This document shows positions 33,649-43,270 of a DNA stretch of 56,351 nucleotides, in pieces. Position numbers and translations under genes: made by a program. The notes under the pieces are model-generated. The model had not been told where the DNA came from, did no database searches, and worked only from the letters and a program-made list of their open reading frames with translations. The stretch's first letter is position 1; each line of letters starts with the position of its first letter. This stretch comes from Nitriliruptorales bacterium (GTDB lineage: Bacteria; Actinomycetota; Nitriliruptoria; Euzebyales; Egibacteraceae): positions 1-56,351 of the forward strand of contig SKQL01000057.1 in NCBI GenBank assembly GCA_007119035.1, written 5' to 3'.

Positions 33649-34432
33649 GGGCCGACCGCAAACGCTGGTCCACCTCGACGTCGAAGGCGGCGTCGCGACC
33701 ATCACGCTGGACTCGCCGCACAACCGCAACGCGCTGTCCGCCCGACTGCGCGCGGAGCTATCAGAAAGTCTCGGGAACGCGCTCGCGGACGAGCACGTCC
33801 GGGTCATCGTGCTGACGCACCGGGGGCCGGTCTTCTGCGCGGGGATGGACCTCAAGGAGTCCCGAGGCTCCACGCCTCCTGAGGAGGGGAGCCCCGGCCT
33901 GCCCGCGATCCTCGAGGCGCTGTGGACCTCGCCGAAACCCGTCCTCGCCCGCCTGGCCGGGCCCGCTCGCGCGGGGGGGCTGGGGTTGGTGGCCGCCTGC
34001 GACATCGCGGTGGCCTCGGACACGATCGATCTCGCCTTCCCGGAGGTGCGGCTCGGCGTCGTCCCCGCCCTGATCTCCGTCACCGTGCTGCCTCGCATGC
34101 TGCCCCGCGCCGCCCACGAGCTGTTCCTGACGGGCGAGGCCTTCGACGCGCACCGCGCGGTGGAGGTGGGCCTGCTAAACGCCGCGGTACCTCACGCCGA
34201 GCTCGACGACGAGGTCCGCCGCTACACGGCCCTGCTGTTGCGTGGCGCCCCGGAGGCACTCGCGGCTACCAAGGAAGTGCTGCGCACCCCACCGACCGGA
34301 TCCGTCGGGGAGCAGCTAGCCGCGATGGGCGAGGTGTCCACGCGTCATTTCTCCTCGCCCGAGGGTCAGGAGGGCCTCCGCGCGTTCGCCGAGAGACGTC
34401 GACCCGAGTGGGTTCCCCCCGACAACGCGTAA
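33641..34432 (+). CDS. Enoyl-CoA hydratase/isomerase family protein
   Basis: A 263-residue crotonase-fold enzyme. The oxyanion-hole segments are VFCAGMDLKE and the LAGPARAGGLGLVAACDIAVAS stretch; FPEVRLGVVPALIS carries the catalytic Glu region. It starts with GTG inside the AtuA-like gene, so the two are co-translated. In Atu-type and leucine-type pathways the partner hydratase acts on isohexenyl- or methylglutaconyl-CoA after carboxylation. The convergent carboxylase genes just downstream make that plausible, but the acyl chain is not readable from sequence. Confidence 0.9.
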   Translation: MGEGRPQTLVHLDVEGGVATITLDSPHNRNALSARLRAELSESLGNALADEHVRVIVLTHRGPVFCAGMDLKESRGSTPPEEGSPGLPAILEALWTSPKPVLARLAGPARAGGLGLVAACDIAVASDTIDLAFPEVRLGVVPALISVTVLPRMLPRAAHELFLTGEAFDAHRAVEVGLLNAAVPHAELDDEVRRYTALLLRGAPEALAATKEVLRTPPTGSVGEQLAAMGEVSTRHFSSPEGQEGLRAFAERRRPEWVPPDNA

Positions 34433-34448
34433 GGACGACCCGCACCGA

Positions 34449-36458
34449 TCACGGGGAGGTCGCGGGCGGGTCGGCACCCTCCGTCGGCACGGCGTCGACG
34501 CGGGCGAGCGGCTGATCGAAGGCCACCTGGTCACCGACGCCGACAGCGATCTCCGTGACCACGCCCGACAACGGGGCCACGATCGCGTGCTCCATCTTCA
34601 TCGCCTCGACGACGAGCAGGGCGCTGCCTTCCTCCACCCGGTCGCCTCGAGCCGCGCGCACCGACACGACCGCGCCCGGCATCGGACTGCGGACCTCGCC
34701 GTCCACCGTGGCGACCGCCCGCTGCCGGCGGGCGAGGGGGACCGCCCTCACCGCGTGACCCACGCCGTCCGACCACACCCACGTGACGTCGCCGTCGTCT
34801 GCGGTCCAGACACGACGGGTGCGCCCGTCGAGCGTCAGCTCGAGCCCATCGTCCAGCTCGACGACGCTTGCCTGGACGGGGTCTGCGTCCCCGATCCGCA
34901 CGTGGGCCGCGCCAGGCGTGCCCGTCACCTCGAGGGCAAGGGGCGCGCCGTCCGGTCCGGGGACCGTCCAGGAGATGCCAGCGTGACCACCGAGACGCCA
35001 GCCGCTCGGGACCTCCCAGGGATCGATGACCGCCCCGCGCGGCCACAACCCGAGCACGCGGTGGAGCAGGTAGGCGGCGTACACGTGGGCGGGGACGTCG
35101 GCGGATGTCATGGCGGGCAGATCACGCTCCACCAGCCCCGTATCCAGACGCCCCGCACGGACGTCGGGGTGGCCGACGAGCGCGCGAAGGAACCCGACGT
35201 TGGTGCGCAGGCCCAGCACGACGTTGTCGGCCAGCGCGCGATCGAGCCGACCGAGGGCGGACGCCCGGTCATCGCCCCAGGCGATGACCTTGCTGAGGAG
35301 GGGATCGTAGACGGTGCCCACCACCTCGCCCTCGACCAGGGAGCTGTCGACCCGCACGAAGGGCAGGGCAGGTTCGCGCACGAGCAATGCCCGCCCCCCC
35401 GTGGGCAGGAAGTCGCGGCCGGGGTCCTCGGCGTAGACGCGCGCCTCCACCGCGTGTCCCTCGAGGGAGACGTCGGCCTGCTCGAGCGCGAGCGCCTCCC
35501 CCGCGGCGACCCGTAGCTGCTGCTCGACGAGGTCGATGCCCGTGACGAGCTCGGTGACGGGATGCTCGACCTGCAACCGCGTGTTCATCTCCATGAAGAA
35601 GAACTCGTCGGGTGCTCGGGCGGAGACGATGAACTCGACCGTGCCCGCCCCCTCGTAGGCGACCGAGCGGGCGGCCTCCACCGCGGCCTCCCCGATACGG
35701 GCGCGGGTCAAGTCGTCGAGCAGCGGCGAGGGAGCCTCCTCGACGATCTTCTGGTGCCGGCGCTGCAGGCTGCACTCGCGCTCGCCGAGGTGGACGACAC
35801 GACCGTGCGCATCCGCGAGGACCTGCACCTCGATGTGGCGCGGTTGGGAGACGAGTCGCTCCACGAACAGCGTGTCGTCGCCGAACGACGAGTGCGCCTC
35901 GCGGCGTGCGCTCGCGAGCGACTCGGGCAGGACGGATCGATCGTGGACCAGCCGCATGCCTTTGCCGCCACCCCCGGCGGCGGGCTTGACGAGGACGGGG
36001 TAGCCGATCTCGTCCGCCGCGGCGACGAGGTCGTCGTCGCTCATCGCAGGGTCCGAGCGGCCGGGGACCACGGGCACCCCGGACGCCGCGACCGCGCGTC
36101 TGGCCCGGATCTTGTCGCCCATCGTCTCGATCGCCTGAGCGGGTGGCCCCACGAAGACGAGGCCCGCGCGTGTGCAGGCGCGCGCGAAATCGGCGCTCTC
36201 GGCGAGGAACCCGTAGCCGGGATGCACGGCCTCGGCGCCTGTCTCCGCGGCCGCACGGAGGATCGCCCCGATATCGAGGTAGCTCTCGGCAGAGGGGGCG
36301 GGGCCGACACGGATCGCGACGTCGGCCTCGCGCACGTGGCGGGCGCCAGCGTCCGCGTCGCTGTGCACCGCGACCGCGCGCACCCCGAGGTGGCGCAACG
36401 TGCGGATGACACGAACCGCGATCTCCCCGCGGTTGGCGATCAGGACGCTCTCGAACAT
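34449..36458 (-). CDS. Acyl-CoA carboxylase alpha subunit (biotin carboxylase + BCCP)
   Basis: A 669-residue protein: biotin-carboxylase ATP-grasp module (about 1-445) with [37 protein letters not shown] and [14 protein letters not shown], a linker domain, and a C-terminal biotinyl domain with EAMKMEHA (biotin Lys about 621). It carboxylates biotin for transfer by the beta subunit to an acyl-CoA such as methylcrotonyl-, geranyl- or propionyl-CoA. The ATG at 36458 begins seven bases after the beta-subunit stop, so the pair is one operon. It faces the AtuA-like/hydratase operon end to end. Confidence 0.94.
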   Translation of the reverse strand: MFESVLIANRGEIAVRVIRTLRHLGVRAVAVHSDADAGARHVREADVAIRVGPAPSAESYLDIGAILRAAAETGAEAVHPGYGFLAESADFARACTRAGLVFVGPPAQAIETMGDKIRARRAVAASGVPVVPGRSDPAMSDDDLVAAADEIGYPVLVKPAAGGGGKGMRLVHDRSVLPESLASARREAHSSFGDDTLFVERLVSQPRHIEVQVLADAHGRVVHLGERECSLQRRHQKIVEEAPSPLLDDLTRARIGEAAVEAARSVAYEGAGTVEFIVSARAPDEFFFMEMNTRLQVEHPVTELVTGIDLVEQQLRVAAGEALALEQADVSLEGHAVEARVYAEDPGRDFLPTGGRALLVREPALPFVRVDSSLVEGEVVGTVYDPLLSKVIAWGDDRASALGRLDRALADNVVLGLRTNVGFLRALVGHPDVRAGRLDTGLVERDLPAMTSADVPAHVYAAYLLHRVLGLWPRGAVIDPWEVPSGWRLGGHAGISWTVPGPDGAPLALEVTGTPGAAHVRIGDADPVQASVVELDDGLELTLDGRTRRVWTADDGDVTWVWSDGVGHAVRAVPLARRQRAVATVDGEVRSPMPGAVVSVRAARGDRVEEGSALLVVEAMKMEHAIVAPLSGVVTEIAVGVGDQVAFDQPLARVDAVPTEGADPPATSP

Positions 36459-36465
36459 GGCTCCC

Positions 36466-38082
36466 CTACATCCTGAAGACACCGCGGGACACCGGGTCGA
36501 GCGGCGCGTTGCCGCAGACGGAGAGGGCGAGGCCCAGCACCATGCGCGTGTCGAGCGGGTCTATCACCCCGTCGTCCCACAGCCGTGCGGTCGAGTAATA
36601 GGGGTTGCCCTGGCGTTCGTACTGCTCGCGCACGGGACCCCTGATCGCCTCCTCGTCCTCCGCGGTCCACTGCTCGCCGCGTCCCTCCACCTGCTCGCGA
36701 CGCACGGTCGCGAGGACCGCGGCCGCCTGCTCCCCGCCCATCACCGAGATGCGCGCGCTCGGCCACGTCCACAAGAACCGCGGCGCGAACGCCCGCCCGC
36801 ACATCGAATAGTTGCCCGCCCCGAAGGAGCCGCCGATCACCACGGTGAGCTTGGGCACACGGGCGCACGCCACCGCGGTGACCATCTTCGCGCCATGCTT
36901 CGCGATGCCACCGGCCTCGTACTCACGCCCGACCATGAAGCCGTTGATGTTCTGGAGGAACAGCAACGGGACCTTCCGCTGGTCGCAGAGCTCGATGAAG
37001 TGGGTGCCCTTGAGCGCGGACTCGCTGAACAGCACCCCGTTGTTCGCCACCACCCCCACCGGGTGACCGTGAATTCGGGCGAACCCGGTGACCAGCGTGG
37101 TGCCGTACTCGGCCTTGAACTCCTGCAGGCGGCTTCCGTCCACGATTCGCGCGATGACCTCCCGCACGTCGTAGGCGGTCCTCGGGTCGCTCGGCAGCAC
37201 CCCGTAGAGCTCCGTCGGATCGACCACGGGCTCCTCGGTCGGGGCGACCTCCCACGGTGGCGAGGATCGCGGGCCGAGGCCGTCGACGATCGCCCGGACG
37301 ATCCTCAACGCGTGGCTGTCGTCGTCGGCGAGGTGGTCGGTGACCCCCGACGTCCTCGCGTGCAAGGTCCCACCGCCGAGTTCCTCCGCACTCACGACCT
37401 CGCCGGTGGCTGCCTTCACCAGAGGCGGGCCTCCGAGGAATATCGTGCCCTGGTTGGCGACGATGACCGCCTCGTCGCTCATCGCCGGCACATAGGCGCC
37501 GCCCGCGGTGCAGGAGCCCAGGACCGCGGCGATCTGAGGTATGCCCTGCGCGCTCATCGTGGCCTGGTTGTAGAAGATCCGGCCGAAGTGGTCCCGATCT
37601 GCGAACACCTCGTCCTGATGCGGCAGGAAGACGCCGCCGGAGTCCACGAGGTATACGCAGGGCAGCTTGTTGTGCAGCGCCACCTCCTGCGCGCGGAGGT
37701 GCTTCTTCACCGTCATCGGGTAGTACGTGCCCCCCTTGACCGTGGCGTCGTTCGCGACGATGACGCACTCGCGTCCCGATATGCGCCCCACCCCCGTGAT
37801 GATGCCCGCGCCCGGCGGCTCGTCGTCGTACATGCCGAACGCGGCCAAGGGTGAGAGCTCGAGCAGGGGGCTACCCGGATCGAGCAGCGCGTCGACCCGC
37901 TGGCGCGGAAGCAACTTGCCCCGATCGAGGTGCCGCGCCCGGGCACGCTCCGGTCCGCCGAGCGCTGCCCGACTCATGTGCCCTCGCAATGTGTCCGCGA
38001 GCTCCCGCTGCGCGCGGGCGGCGTCGACGAACGACGCGGACCGGGGGTCGGCCTTCGTGCGCAGGACCTGCTCGTCGCTCAC
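36466..38082 (-). CDS. Acyl-CoA carboxylase beta subunit (carboxyltransferase)
   Basis: A 538-residue carboxyltransferase of the methylcrotonyl/geranyl-CoA carboxylase type. Motifs include [70 protein letters not shown] and [26 protein letters not shown]. The GTG at 38082 has GGAGG at better spacing than the in-frame GTG at 38088. It sits directly upstream of the alpha subunit. The methylcrotonyl-like sequence and AtuA neighbour suggest leucine or acyclic terpenoid breakdown; the two cannot be separated here. Confidence 0.93.
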   Translation of the reverse strand: MSDEQVLRTKADPRSASFVDAARAQRELADTLRGHMSRAALGGPERARARHLDRGKLLPRQRVDALLDPGSPLLELSPLAAFGMYDDEPPGAGIITGVGRISGRECVIVANDATVKGGTYYPMTVKKHLRAQEVALHNKLPCVYLVDSGGVFLPHQDEVFADRDHFGRIFYNQATMSAQGIPQIAAVLGSCTAGGAYVPAMSDEAVIVANQGTIFLGGPPLVKAATGEVVSAEELGGGTLHARTSGVTDHLADDDSHALRIVRAIVDGLGPRSSPPWEVAPTEEPVVDPTELYGVLPSDPRTAYDVREVIARIVDGSRLQEFKAEYGTTLVTGFARIHGHPVGVVANNGVLFSESALKGTHFIELCDQRKVPLLFLQNINGFMVGREYEAGGIAKHGAKMVTAVACARVPKLTVVIGGSFGAGNYSMCGRAFAPRFLWTWPSARISVMGGEQAAAVLATVRREQVEGRGEQWTAEDEEAIRGPVREQYERQGNPYYSTARLWDDGVIDPLDTRMVLGLALSVCGNAPLDPVSRGVFRM

Positions 38083-38110
38083 CTCCACCTCCGCGATCGG
38101 GACGGGGGTC

Positions 38111-38839
38111 TCAACCGAACTCGAACAACTCGACTGCGACCGCGGCCTCGCATCCGGCCCTCGCGCCCGCGTCGGCCACCACCCAGCGGAGGAACTCCGG
38201 GTCGGCCATCGGGTGGTCGCCGAGGCCCTCCAGGTACGCCCGGTGCTCGGAGAGGGAGGCCACCCCGACGTCGACGGTGCCTGTCACCTCGATCGCGTGA
38301 CGGGCCAACGGTGACCCCGCGACCATCGCCCACCTGACCCGGTGGGCCTCACCGCCCACTCCCGGGAAGATCCAGCGGTTGCCCGCGTCCGCGATCGCGT
38401 CCAGGAGGGCCGCACCCGTCACACGGTGGTCAGCGGAGTTCAGCGCTCCCGGACCCCAGGTCTCCCGATGGTTGAGGGTGATGACCGTGTCGGGACGGTG
38501 GCGCCTGATCGCGCCGACGAAGTCACGGCGCAGGTCGAGGCCGTACTCGAGCACGCCGTCCGCGTGGTCGAGGAACTCGACGACGTCCACGCCCACGACC
38601 GCGGCGCTGCGTTGCTGCTCGACCACCCGCAACGGTCCTGCCTCCTCGGGTGACAGGGCGTCGATCCCCGCTTCCCCTCGGGTGGCCAGAAGGTAGACGA
38701 CGTCGTGGCCCTCACCAGTCCAGCGCGCGACCGCGGCCGCCGCCCCGTACTCGAGATCGTCGGGATGGGCCACGACCGCGAGAACCCGGCCGACGTCTCC
38801 GTCGAAGCGCTCGAGCTCAGATTCAGGTGCTCCCGCCAT
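38111..38839 (-). CDS. PIG-L family N-acetylglucosaminyl deacetylase-like protein
   Basis: A 242-residue zinc hydrolase of the PIG-L/LmbE family. The metal and catalytic motif AHPDDLEYG is at about residue 23-31, and the second ligand His is in NSADHRVTG. In actinobacteria relatives deacetylate mycothiol precursors (MshB) or conjugates (Mca), but this short form could act on another amide. GGAGG lies seven bases before the ATG at 38839; the open frame extends 12 codons further. It is transcribed toward the carboxylase genes, 28 bases away, so it may be the first gene of that operon. Confidence 0.88.
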   Translation of the reverse strand: MAGAPESELERFDGDVGRVLAVVAHPDDLEYGAAAAVARWTGEGHDVVYLLATRGEAGIDALSPEEAGPLRVVEQQRSAAVVGVDVVEFLDHADGVLEYGLDLRRDFVGAIRRHRPDTVITLNHRETWGPGALNSADHRVTGAALLDAIADAGNRWIFPGVGGEAHRVRWAMVAGSPLARHAIEVTGTVDVGVASLSEHRAYLEGLGDHPMADPEFLRWVVADAGARAGCEAAVAVELFEFG

Positions 38840-38912
38840 GTTGCGCCTCCAAGACTCAACCGACCGATGCGCCACCGGCGTGGCCAGCTTAGCCCTCAGG
38901 TAGGGGCCGGGG

Positions 38913-39323
38913 TCAGAGCAGCTGCCGACCCGATATCTCGTCAGGGACTATGCGCAGGTAGCGCAAGCCGTCACTGGTCGCCCACTGCTGCAGGCGCAGC
39001 CGCCGCAGCTCCGCTGCCTCCGCACCGCCGGTGACCGCGGCGCACGTGCCCTTCACGAGGACGCTCCACCCTTCCTGCCAGGTCGGGTCGAGCTCGTCGA
39101 CCTCGAACGCCACGGGCCCTTGGGAGGCTCCCGCATCCAGCGCCCCTCCCGCCTTGGTCCTCAGGACGATCGTGCCCTTGTGCATGGCGTAGTTGACGGG
39201 CAGCACGGACAGCCCCCCGTCGAGCACGAAGGCGACCCGACCGATCTGGGGCACGTGCTCGGTCAGTCGACGCACACATTCGTCCACCTCGAGCACCTGC
39301 AGTCGTGCGGGGTCGTTGCCCAT
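38913..39323 (-). CDS. PNPOx-fold (pyridoxamine 5'-phosphate oxidase-like) protein
   Basis: A 136-residue split-barrel protein. It has GRVAFVLDGGLSVLPVNYAMH, IVLRTKAGG, VAFEVDELDPTWQEGWSVLVKG and a C-terminal YLRIVPDEISGR. This type is frequent among dormancy/hypoxia-responsive genes of mycobacteria and may bind flavin. It is a close paralogue of the protein at 42881-43270 (shared PVNY, VAFEVDE and GWSV segments). The ATG at 39323 has GAGG upstream. The upstream CBS-BON gene ends only 20 bases before its start, so they form one transcript. Confidence 0.85.
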   Translation of the reverse strand: MGNDPARLQVLEVDECVRRLTEHVPQIGRVAFVLDGGLSVLPVNYAMHKGTIVLRTKAGGALDAGASQGPVAFEVDELDPTWQEGWSVLVKGTCAAVTGGAEAAELRRLRLQQWATSDGLRYLRIVPDEISGRQLL

Positions 39324-39343
39324 GCCAGTCCTCACCGTCCCCG

Positions 39344-40498
39344 TCACAGCCCCGCGTACGTCTGGAGTGCGATGTCGTCCTGCTCCCATTCGAGCTCGCC
39401 CCGCAGCGCCACGACGCCGTCGACCTCCTCGAGGAGGCCCTCGAGCTGGGAGATCCGGCTGCGTCGGCCGACCCCGCCGGACAAGGTGACCTCCCCCCAC
39501 TGCACCGTCGCACGCACGTCTGGCTCCCCGAATCCCTCCAGGGCATCGTCGACAGCGGCCTGCACCGCGACATCTGTGCGCAACAGCACCTCGAGAACGT
39601 CGTGCCTGCTGATCACACCCGCCACGGCACTGTCCGCGAGGACCACGAGTCGGGACACATCCCGGTCGATGAGCTCGCGCGCGACCGCCCGCAAGGTCGC
39701 CTCCGGCGCGGTGACCAGCGCCGGCCGCGAGCACGCCTCGCCGACGGTGACGGCCCGCCGGCGGCGATGACCGGCCGCGGCTCCACGGCCGAGCCGCAGT
39801 CCGTGGGCGGCCGTCTTGTCGAGTAGGTCGCGCTCGCTCAGCACGCCAATCAGCTCACCCGTCTCCGATACGACCGGAGCGCCGCTGACACCGAAGTGGA
39901 ACAGCAGGAGTGCCGCCGTGCGCACGGGCATCCCCTCCTCGAGGACAAGTGGGTCGGCGGTCATGACGTCGGCGACCCGGAGTGGGGATGCCGTACTCCG
40001 TGGAGGTGGTGGTTCGAGTTCGCCCACATCACGCCGGAGCGAGATCGCGAGGCGCTGGAGAAGCCCCTCGGCGGTACGGTCGACGATGCCACGCAGCATG
40101 GTCGCGTCCACCGCAGCGCCCAGCAGGCCGAGCGGTGTCGTGTAGCTCCCGACCAACGTGAGCTGGGCCCTCGAGCGGGACAACGGCTCGAGCTCGATGT
40201 CACCCTCGAACTCGGGGAAGACCTGGCGGGCGGGGTCCGCATGCCACCGCAGGGGGATCTTCACCCGCGAGCCGGCACGCACGGCCACGCCGGTGGACAC
40301 CCGTACGCGCTTGGCGAGCGCCACCCCCGCAGCGGAGGTGTCGACGGACACGAGGAAGGACCCGTCCGCGTCCCGGGCGATCCCCGATTCGGCGGCGTCA
40401 TCGCACAGGAGGTCGACGATCCGGCGTCGCAGGGTCTCCTCGAGGCGTGCGGGATCACCCGGCACGTTGCGATGTGCGTAGAGCCAGCGCCTCATCAT
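39344..40498 (-). CDS. SRPBCC-like, CBS-pair and BON domain fusion protein
   Basis: A 384-residue three-part protein. Residues 1-165 form an SRPBCC/coenzyme-Q-binding-like domain (FPEFEGDIELEPL, LTLVGSYTTPLG, a final helix). Residues about 172-310 are two CBS motifs (VADVMTADPLVLEEGM, GVLSERDLLD, DVSRLVVLADSAVAGVISRHDVLEVL). Residues about 315-380 are a BON domain (VDDALEGFGEPDVRATVQWGEVTLSGGV). CBS pairs sense nucleotides and BON domains often bind membranes or lipids. The N-terminal domain is homologous to the free-standing protein at 42392-42871. The combination suggests a stress sensor or effector; the function is not known. Confidence 0.85.
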   Translation of the reverse strand: MMRRWLYAHRNVPGDPARLEETLRRRIVDLLCDDAAESGIARDADGSFLVSVDTSAAGVALAKRVRVSTGVAVRAGSRVKIPLRWHADPARQVFPEFEGDIELEPLSRSRAQLTLVGSYTTPLGLLGAAVDATMLRGIVDRTAEGLLQRLAISLRRDVGELEPPPPRSTASPLRVADVMTADPLVLEEGMPVRTAALLLFHFGVSGAPVVSETGELIGVLSERDLLDKTAAHGLRLGRGAAAGHRRRRAVTVGEACSRPALVTAPEATLRAVARELIDRDVSRLVVLADSAVAGVISRHDVLEVLLRTDVAVQAAVDDALEGFGEPDVRATVQWGEVTLSGGVGRRSRISQLEGLLEEVDGVVALRGELEWEQDDIALQTYAGL

Positions 40499-40620
40499 CG
40501 TCTCCCTCCGCGTCGGACCCGTCTCATGGCGGCACGAGCCACTCTGCGCGCGAGGAGCCGGGGGAGGTAGGGCCGATGGTCCCTGTGCGGCGGGGCTGCC
40601 GGGCCCGACCGCGTGCGACC

Positions 40621-41268
40621 TCAGCGGGACTTGTCCTGCGGCCGGTGGCCGGCCAGGTAGGCAGCGGCCTCGGCACGTCGGGCGACCTGCAGCTTCGAGA
40701 GGATCGTGGAGACGTAGTTCTTCACCGTCTTCTCCGCGAGGTGCACGTGCTCACCGATCTGCCGGTTCGTCAGCCCCTCCGCGATCATGTCCAGGATCCG
40801 GGCCTCCGTCGGTGTCAGGCGGGCCAGTCGGGGATCCTCGTCGCTCTTGGGGTTACGGACCCGTTCGAGAACGCGTGCGGTGACTCCGGGGTCGAGGAGG
40901 GACTCGCCCGCCGCGACCCGGCGAATGCCGTCCACGAGATCCGACCCGCGAATCTGCTTGAGCACATACCCCGCCGCGCCTGCCATGATCGAGTCGAACA
41001 ATGCCTGGTCGTCCGAGAACGACGTCAGCATCAGGACTGCCATGTCGGGATGCTCGGCACGGATGTCCCGGCACGCCTCCACACCCGACCGGTCCGGCAG
41101 GCGAACATCGAGCACGACGACGTCGGGCTTGTATGAACGGGCTCGCAGGACCGCCTCTCCGGCCGTGCCGGCCTCAGCGACGACCTCGAGGTCCTCGTGG
41201 GCCTCGAGCATTCCGCGCAAACCTGTCCGCACGACCTCGTGATCGTCGACCAACATCACTCGCACCAT
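40621..41268 (-). CDS. NarL/DevR-type response regulator
   Basis: A 215-residue regulator. The receiver domain has acidic pocket Asp8/Asp9, phospho-acceptor Asp54 (VVLDVRLPDRSG), Thr82 and Lys104. The C-terminal LuxR-type HTH has LTPTEARILDMIAEGLTNRQIGE and EKTVKNYVSTILSKLQVARR, which is very close to mycobacterial DevR/DosR. It probably activates low-oxygen/redox stress genes. It starts two bases after the kinase stop. I looked for the DosR palindrome (GGGACT-N2-AGTCCC type) in the nearby promoters and found only half-like matches, so its box may differ. Confidence 0.92.
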   Translation of the reverse strand: MVRVMLVDDHEVVRTGLRGMLEAHEDLEVVAEAGTAGEAVLRARSYKPDVVVLDVRLPDRSGVEACRDIRAEHPDMAVLMLTSFSDDQALFDSIMAGAAGYVLKQIRGSDLVDGIRRVAAGESLLDPGVTARVLERVRNPKSDEDPRLARLTPTEARILDMIAEGLTNRQIGEHVHLAEKTVKNYVSTILSKLQVARRAEAAAYLAGHRPQDKSR

Positions 41269-41270
41269 GT

Positions 41271-42395
41271 CTAACGTCCCCCAACCGGTACTCGCAGGCG
41301 CACGGTCGTGCCCTGTCCCTTCACATTGTCGATCACACATTCCCCGCCGACCGCATCGGCTCGCTCCCGGATGTTGTCGAGGCCGCGGCCCACCCTGGAC
41401 GCGCTGGGCTCGAACCCTGTCCCGTCGTCCGCGACGACGACCTCGACCGAATCGTCGAGTCCACGCGCGGATACCGTCACCGCGGAGGCGTCCGCGTGCT
41501 TGGCGACATTCGACAATGCCTCCCGGACGACTTGGAGCAGGTCCGGAACCACCGCGTCGGGCAACCATTCGTCGAGCCCCCCCTGCACGTCGAGGCGTGG
41601 ACGCACGAGTGCGTTGACCTCGTGCTCCCGGGCCAACTCCGCCAATCCCCGCTCCAGTCCCATCCCCGCTGCCTGACCGGGCCTCAGCTGGAAGATGTAG
41701 TTGCGGAGCTCGCGTATGGCACCGTCCAGCGCATCGACGGCCGCGTCCAGCCGCGCGTCCACGCGGGCGGGGTCGGTGTCCACCAGGCCCCTCGCGGACT
41801 CCAAGCCCATCCCGATGGAGAACAGCGCTTGGATGACCCCGTCGTGGAGCTCACGGGAAATCCGGTCACGCTCGTCCGCGACCGCCATGGACTGCAGCCG
41901 CTCAGCCAGCTGGGCGTTCTCGACGGCCGCGCCGGCTTGCGCAGCCAGCACCGCGACCAACTCCTCGTCGCGTTCGTCGAAGCCTCCGGGCTTCTCGGTC
42001 AGATAGAGGTTGCCGTACACCTGCCCACCGGAGCGCACGGGTGCCCCCAAGAAGCTGCGCATGGGCGGATGCCCCTCGGGGAAGCCGTAGGAGGCGGGGT
42101 GCGAGTTGATGTCGTCCGTGCGGATGATGCGCGGATCCCGGATCAGCAATCCCAGCAAGCCCTCTCCGCGGGGCAGGTGCCCGATCCGGGCCACCGTGTC
42201 CTCGTCAACCCCCCGGTGCACGAACGACGAGATCGTCTCGTCCTCACCGAGCACCCCCAACGCGGCATACTGCGCCCCCGTCGCACGGGCAGCCGCGTCG
42301 ACGATCGTCTCGAGCACCCCGTCGAGCGTGAGCGCACCCGCGAGCGCCCCTGCCGCGTCGGCCAGACCTCGCAGCCGTTCGTGTGCGCCGTTCAC
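41271..42395 (-). CDS. DevS-like sensor histidine kinase with one GAF domain
   Basis: A 374-residue sensor kinase. A single GAF domain (about 25-165) has AQYAALGVL, SHPASYGFPEGHPPMRSFLG and VYGNLYLTEKPGGF, strongly like the first, haem-binding GAF of DosS/DosT; a His (109) lies in the HPPM segment. The HisKA_3 dimerisation helix carries the phospho-acceptor His184 (ISRELHDGVIQALF), followed by an HATPase with REALSNVAKHA and DDGTGFEP. DosS has two GAFs and about 580 residues, so this is a minimal version. The GTG at 42395 overlaps the upstream TGA (GTGA). Haem binding is inferred, not shown. Confidence 0.9.
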   Translation of the reverse strand: MNGAHERLRGLADAAGALAGALTLDGVLETIVDAAARATGAQYAALGVLGEDETISSFVHRGVDEDTVARIGHLPRGEGLLGLLIRDPRIIRTDDINSHPASYGFPEGHPPMRSFLGAPVRSGGQVYGNLYLTEKPGGFDERDEELVAVLAAQAGAAVENAQLAERLQSMAVADERDRISRELHDGVIQALFSIGMGLESARGLVDTDPARVDARLDAAVDALDGAIRELRNYIFQLRPGQAAGMGLERGLAELAREHEVNALVRPRLDVQGGLDEWLPDAVVPDLLQVVREALSNVAKHADASAVTVSARGLDDSVEVVVADDGTGFEPSASRVGRGLDNIRERADAVGGECVIDNVKGQGTTVRLRVPVGGR

Positions 42396-42871
42396 GTGGA
42401 GAGCATAACGATCCCCGCAAGTCGATCCGCGACGTCGAGCACGAACCGGCGCACGCACGCCTCCGCGACACGGTGGCCGACGAGTCGGTCGCCCGCTCCC
42501 CCGACGACCGACAGCGGGGGCCGGTACGAGCCCATGAGCGAGAGCTGGCATCCGTGACCTCGCAGCGACGCCAGCTCGAGGTCCGCCTCCAGAACGGGCA
42601 CGACCCGATCGGCCGAGGCAGAGCGCCACTCGACGCGTCGAAGCATCGCTCCCCCCTGCCCCACGACGCCGGGCTCCCCCACTCCCGTCCACGTCCGGTG
42701 CGCTGCCAAGGCGGAGGGCAGAGCCCGATCCGCACGCACGTCCACGAGCCATCCGCCGGCGGAGTCCTCGGCCGGGGATGGCAACCACTGCCCGGGATCG
42801 CCTCCGAAGCCGCTCTCGAGGTCCGCGAGCTCGTGCTCCAGGTATGTGTAGAAGTAGACATGTCGCCGCAT
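42392..42871 (-). CDS. Stand-alone SRPBCC-like protein
   Basis: A 159-residue protein homologous to the N-terminal domain of the CBS-BON fusion at 39344-40498. Both start with an MRR-aromatic-Y segment, share a DLELASL/DIELEPL strand, a (L/T)SLMGSYRPPL-type turn and a terminal helix with VADRLAG/LQRLAIS-like spacing. It has no motif that gives a reaction. GAGGGG precedes the ATG at 42871, ten bases after the PNPOx stop, and its stop overlaps the kinase start. It may bind a hydrophobic ligand linked to the DevS/DevR signal (inference). Confidence 0.75.
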   Translation of the reverse strand: MRRHVYFYTYLEHELADLESGFGGDPGQWLPSPAEDSAGGWLVDVRADRALPSALAAHRTWTGVGEPGVVGQGGAMLRRVEWRSASADRVVPVLEADLELASLRGHGCQLSLMGSYRPPLSVVGGAGDRLVGHRVAEACVRRFVLDVADRLAGIVMLST

Positions 42872-42880
42872 GCCGACCCC

Positions 42881-43270
42881 TCAGGCGATCCGGCGGCCGG
42901 TGATGGCCCGCGGCAGCACCCGGACGTAGTGCACCCGGTCACCGGCCGCCCATGGCCGGAGAGGCAACTCACGGGCGCGCTCGAGCTCATCGGGATCCCA
43001 CACCTCCTGCGCTTTCCCGTGGACCACCACGCTCCAGCCGCTCTGCCATCCCGCGTCCACCTCGTCGACCTCGAACGCGACGGTGGCACCATGCACCTGA
43101 TCGAGAAGCCCCCCGCGGTCGGTGCGGAAGACGACGCTGCCCTCGTGGAACAGGTAGTTGACCGGCAATAGCTCCGGGACCCCGTCGCGGAGGAACGCGA
43201 GCCGTCCGAGGTATTGCTGTCCCAACAGGCGCAAGCATTCCTCGACGGGCAAGTCGACCAGTTCCCTCAT
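42881..43270 (-). CDS. PNPOx-fold protein, first gene of the DevS/DevR operon
   Basis: A 129-residue split-barrel protein: GRLAFLRDGVPELLPVNYLFH, VVFRTDRGG, VAFEVDEVDAGWQSGWSVVVHG and YVRVLPRAITGR. Paralogue of the protein at 38913. The ATG at 43270 has AGGAG six bases upstream and is preferred to the GTG one codon earlier. It leads the operon PNPOx - SRPBCC - kinase - regulator and is divergent from the multicopper oxidase gene over 223 bases. It may bind flavin or F420; substrate unknown. Confidence 0.85.
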   Translation of the reverse strand: MRELVDLPVEECLRLLGQQYLGRLAFLRDGVPELLPVNYLFHEGSVVFRTDRGGLLDQVHGATVAFEVDEVDAGWQSGWSVVVHGKAQEVWDPDELERARELPLRPWAAGDRVHYVRVLPRAITGRRIA

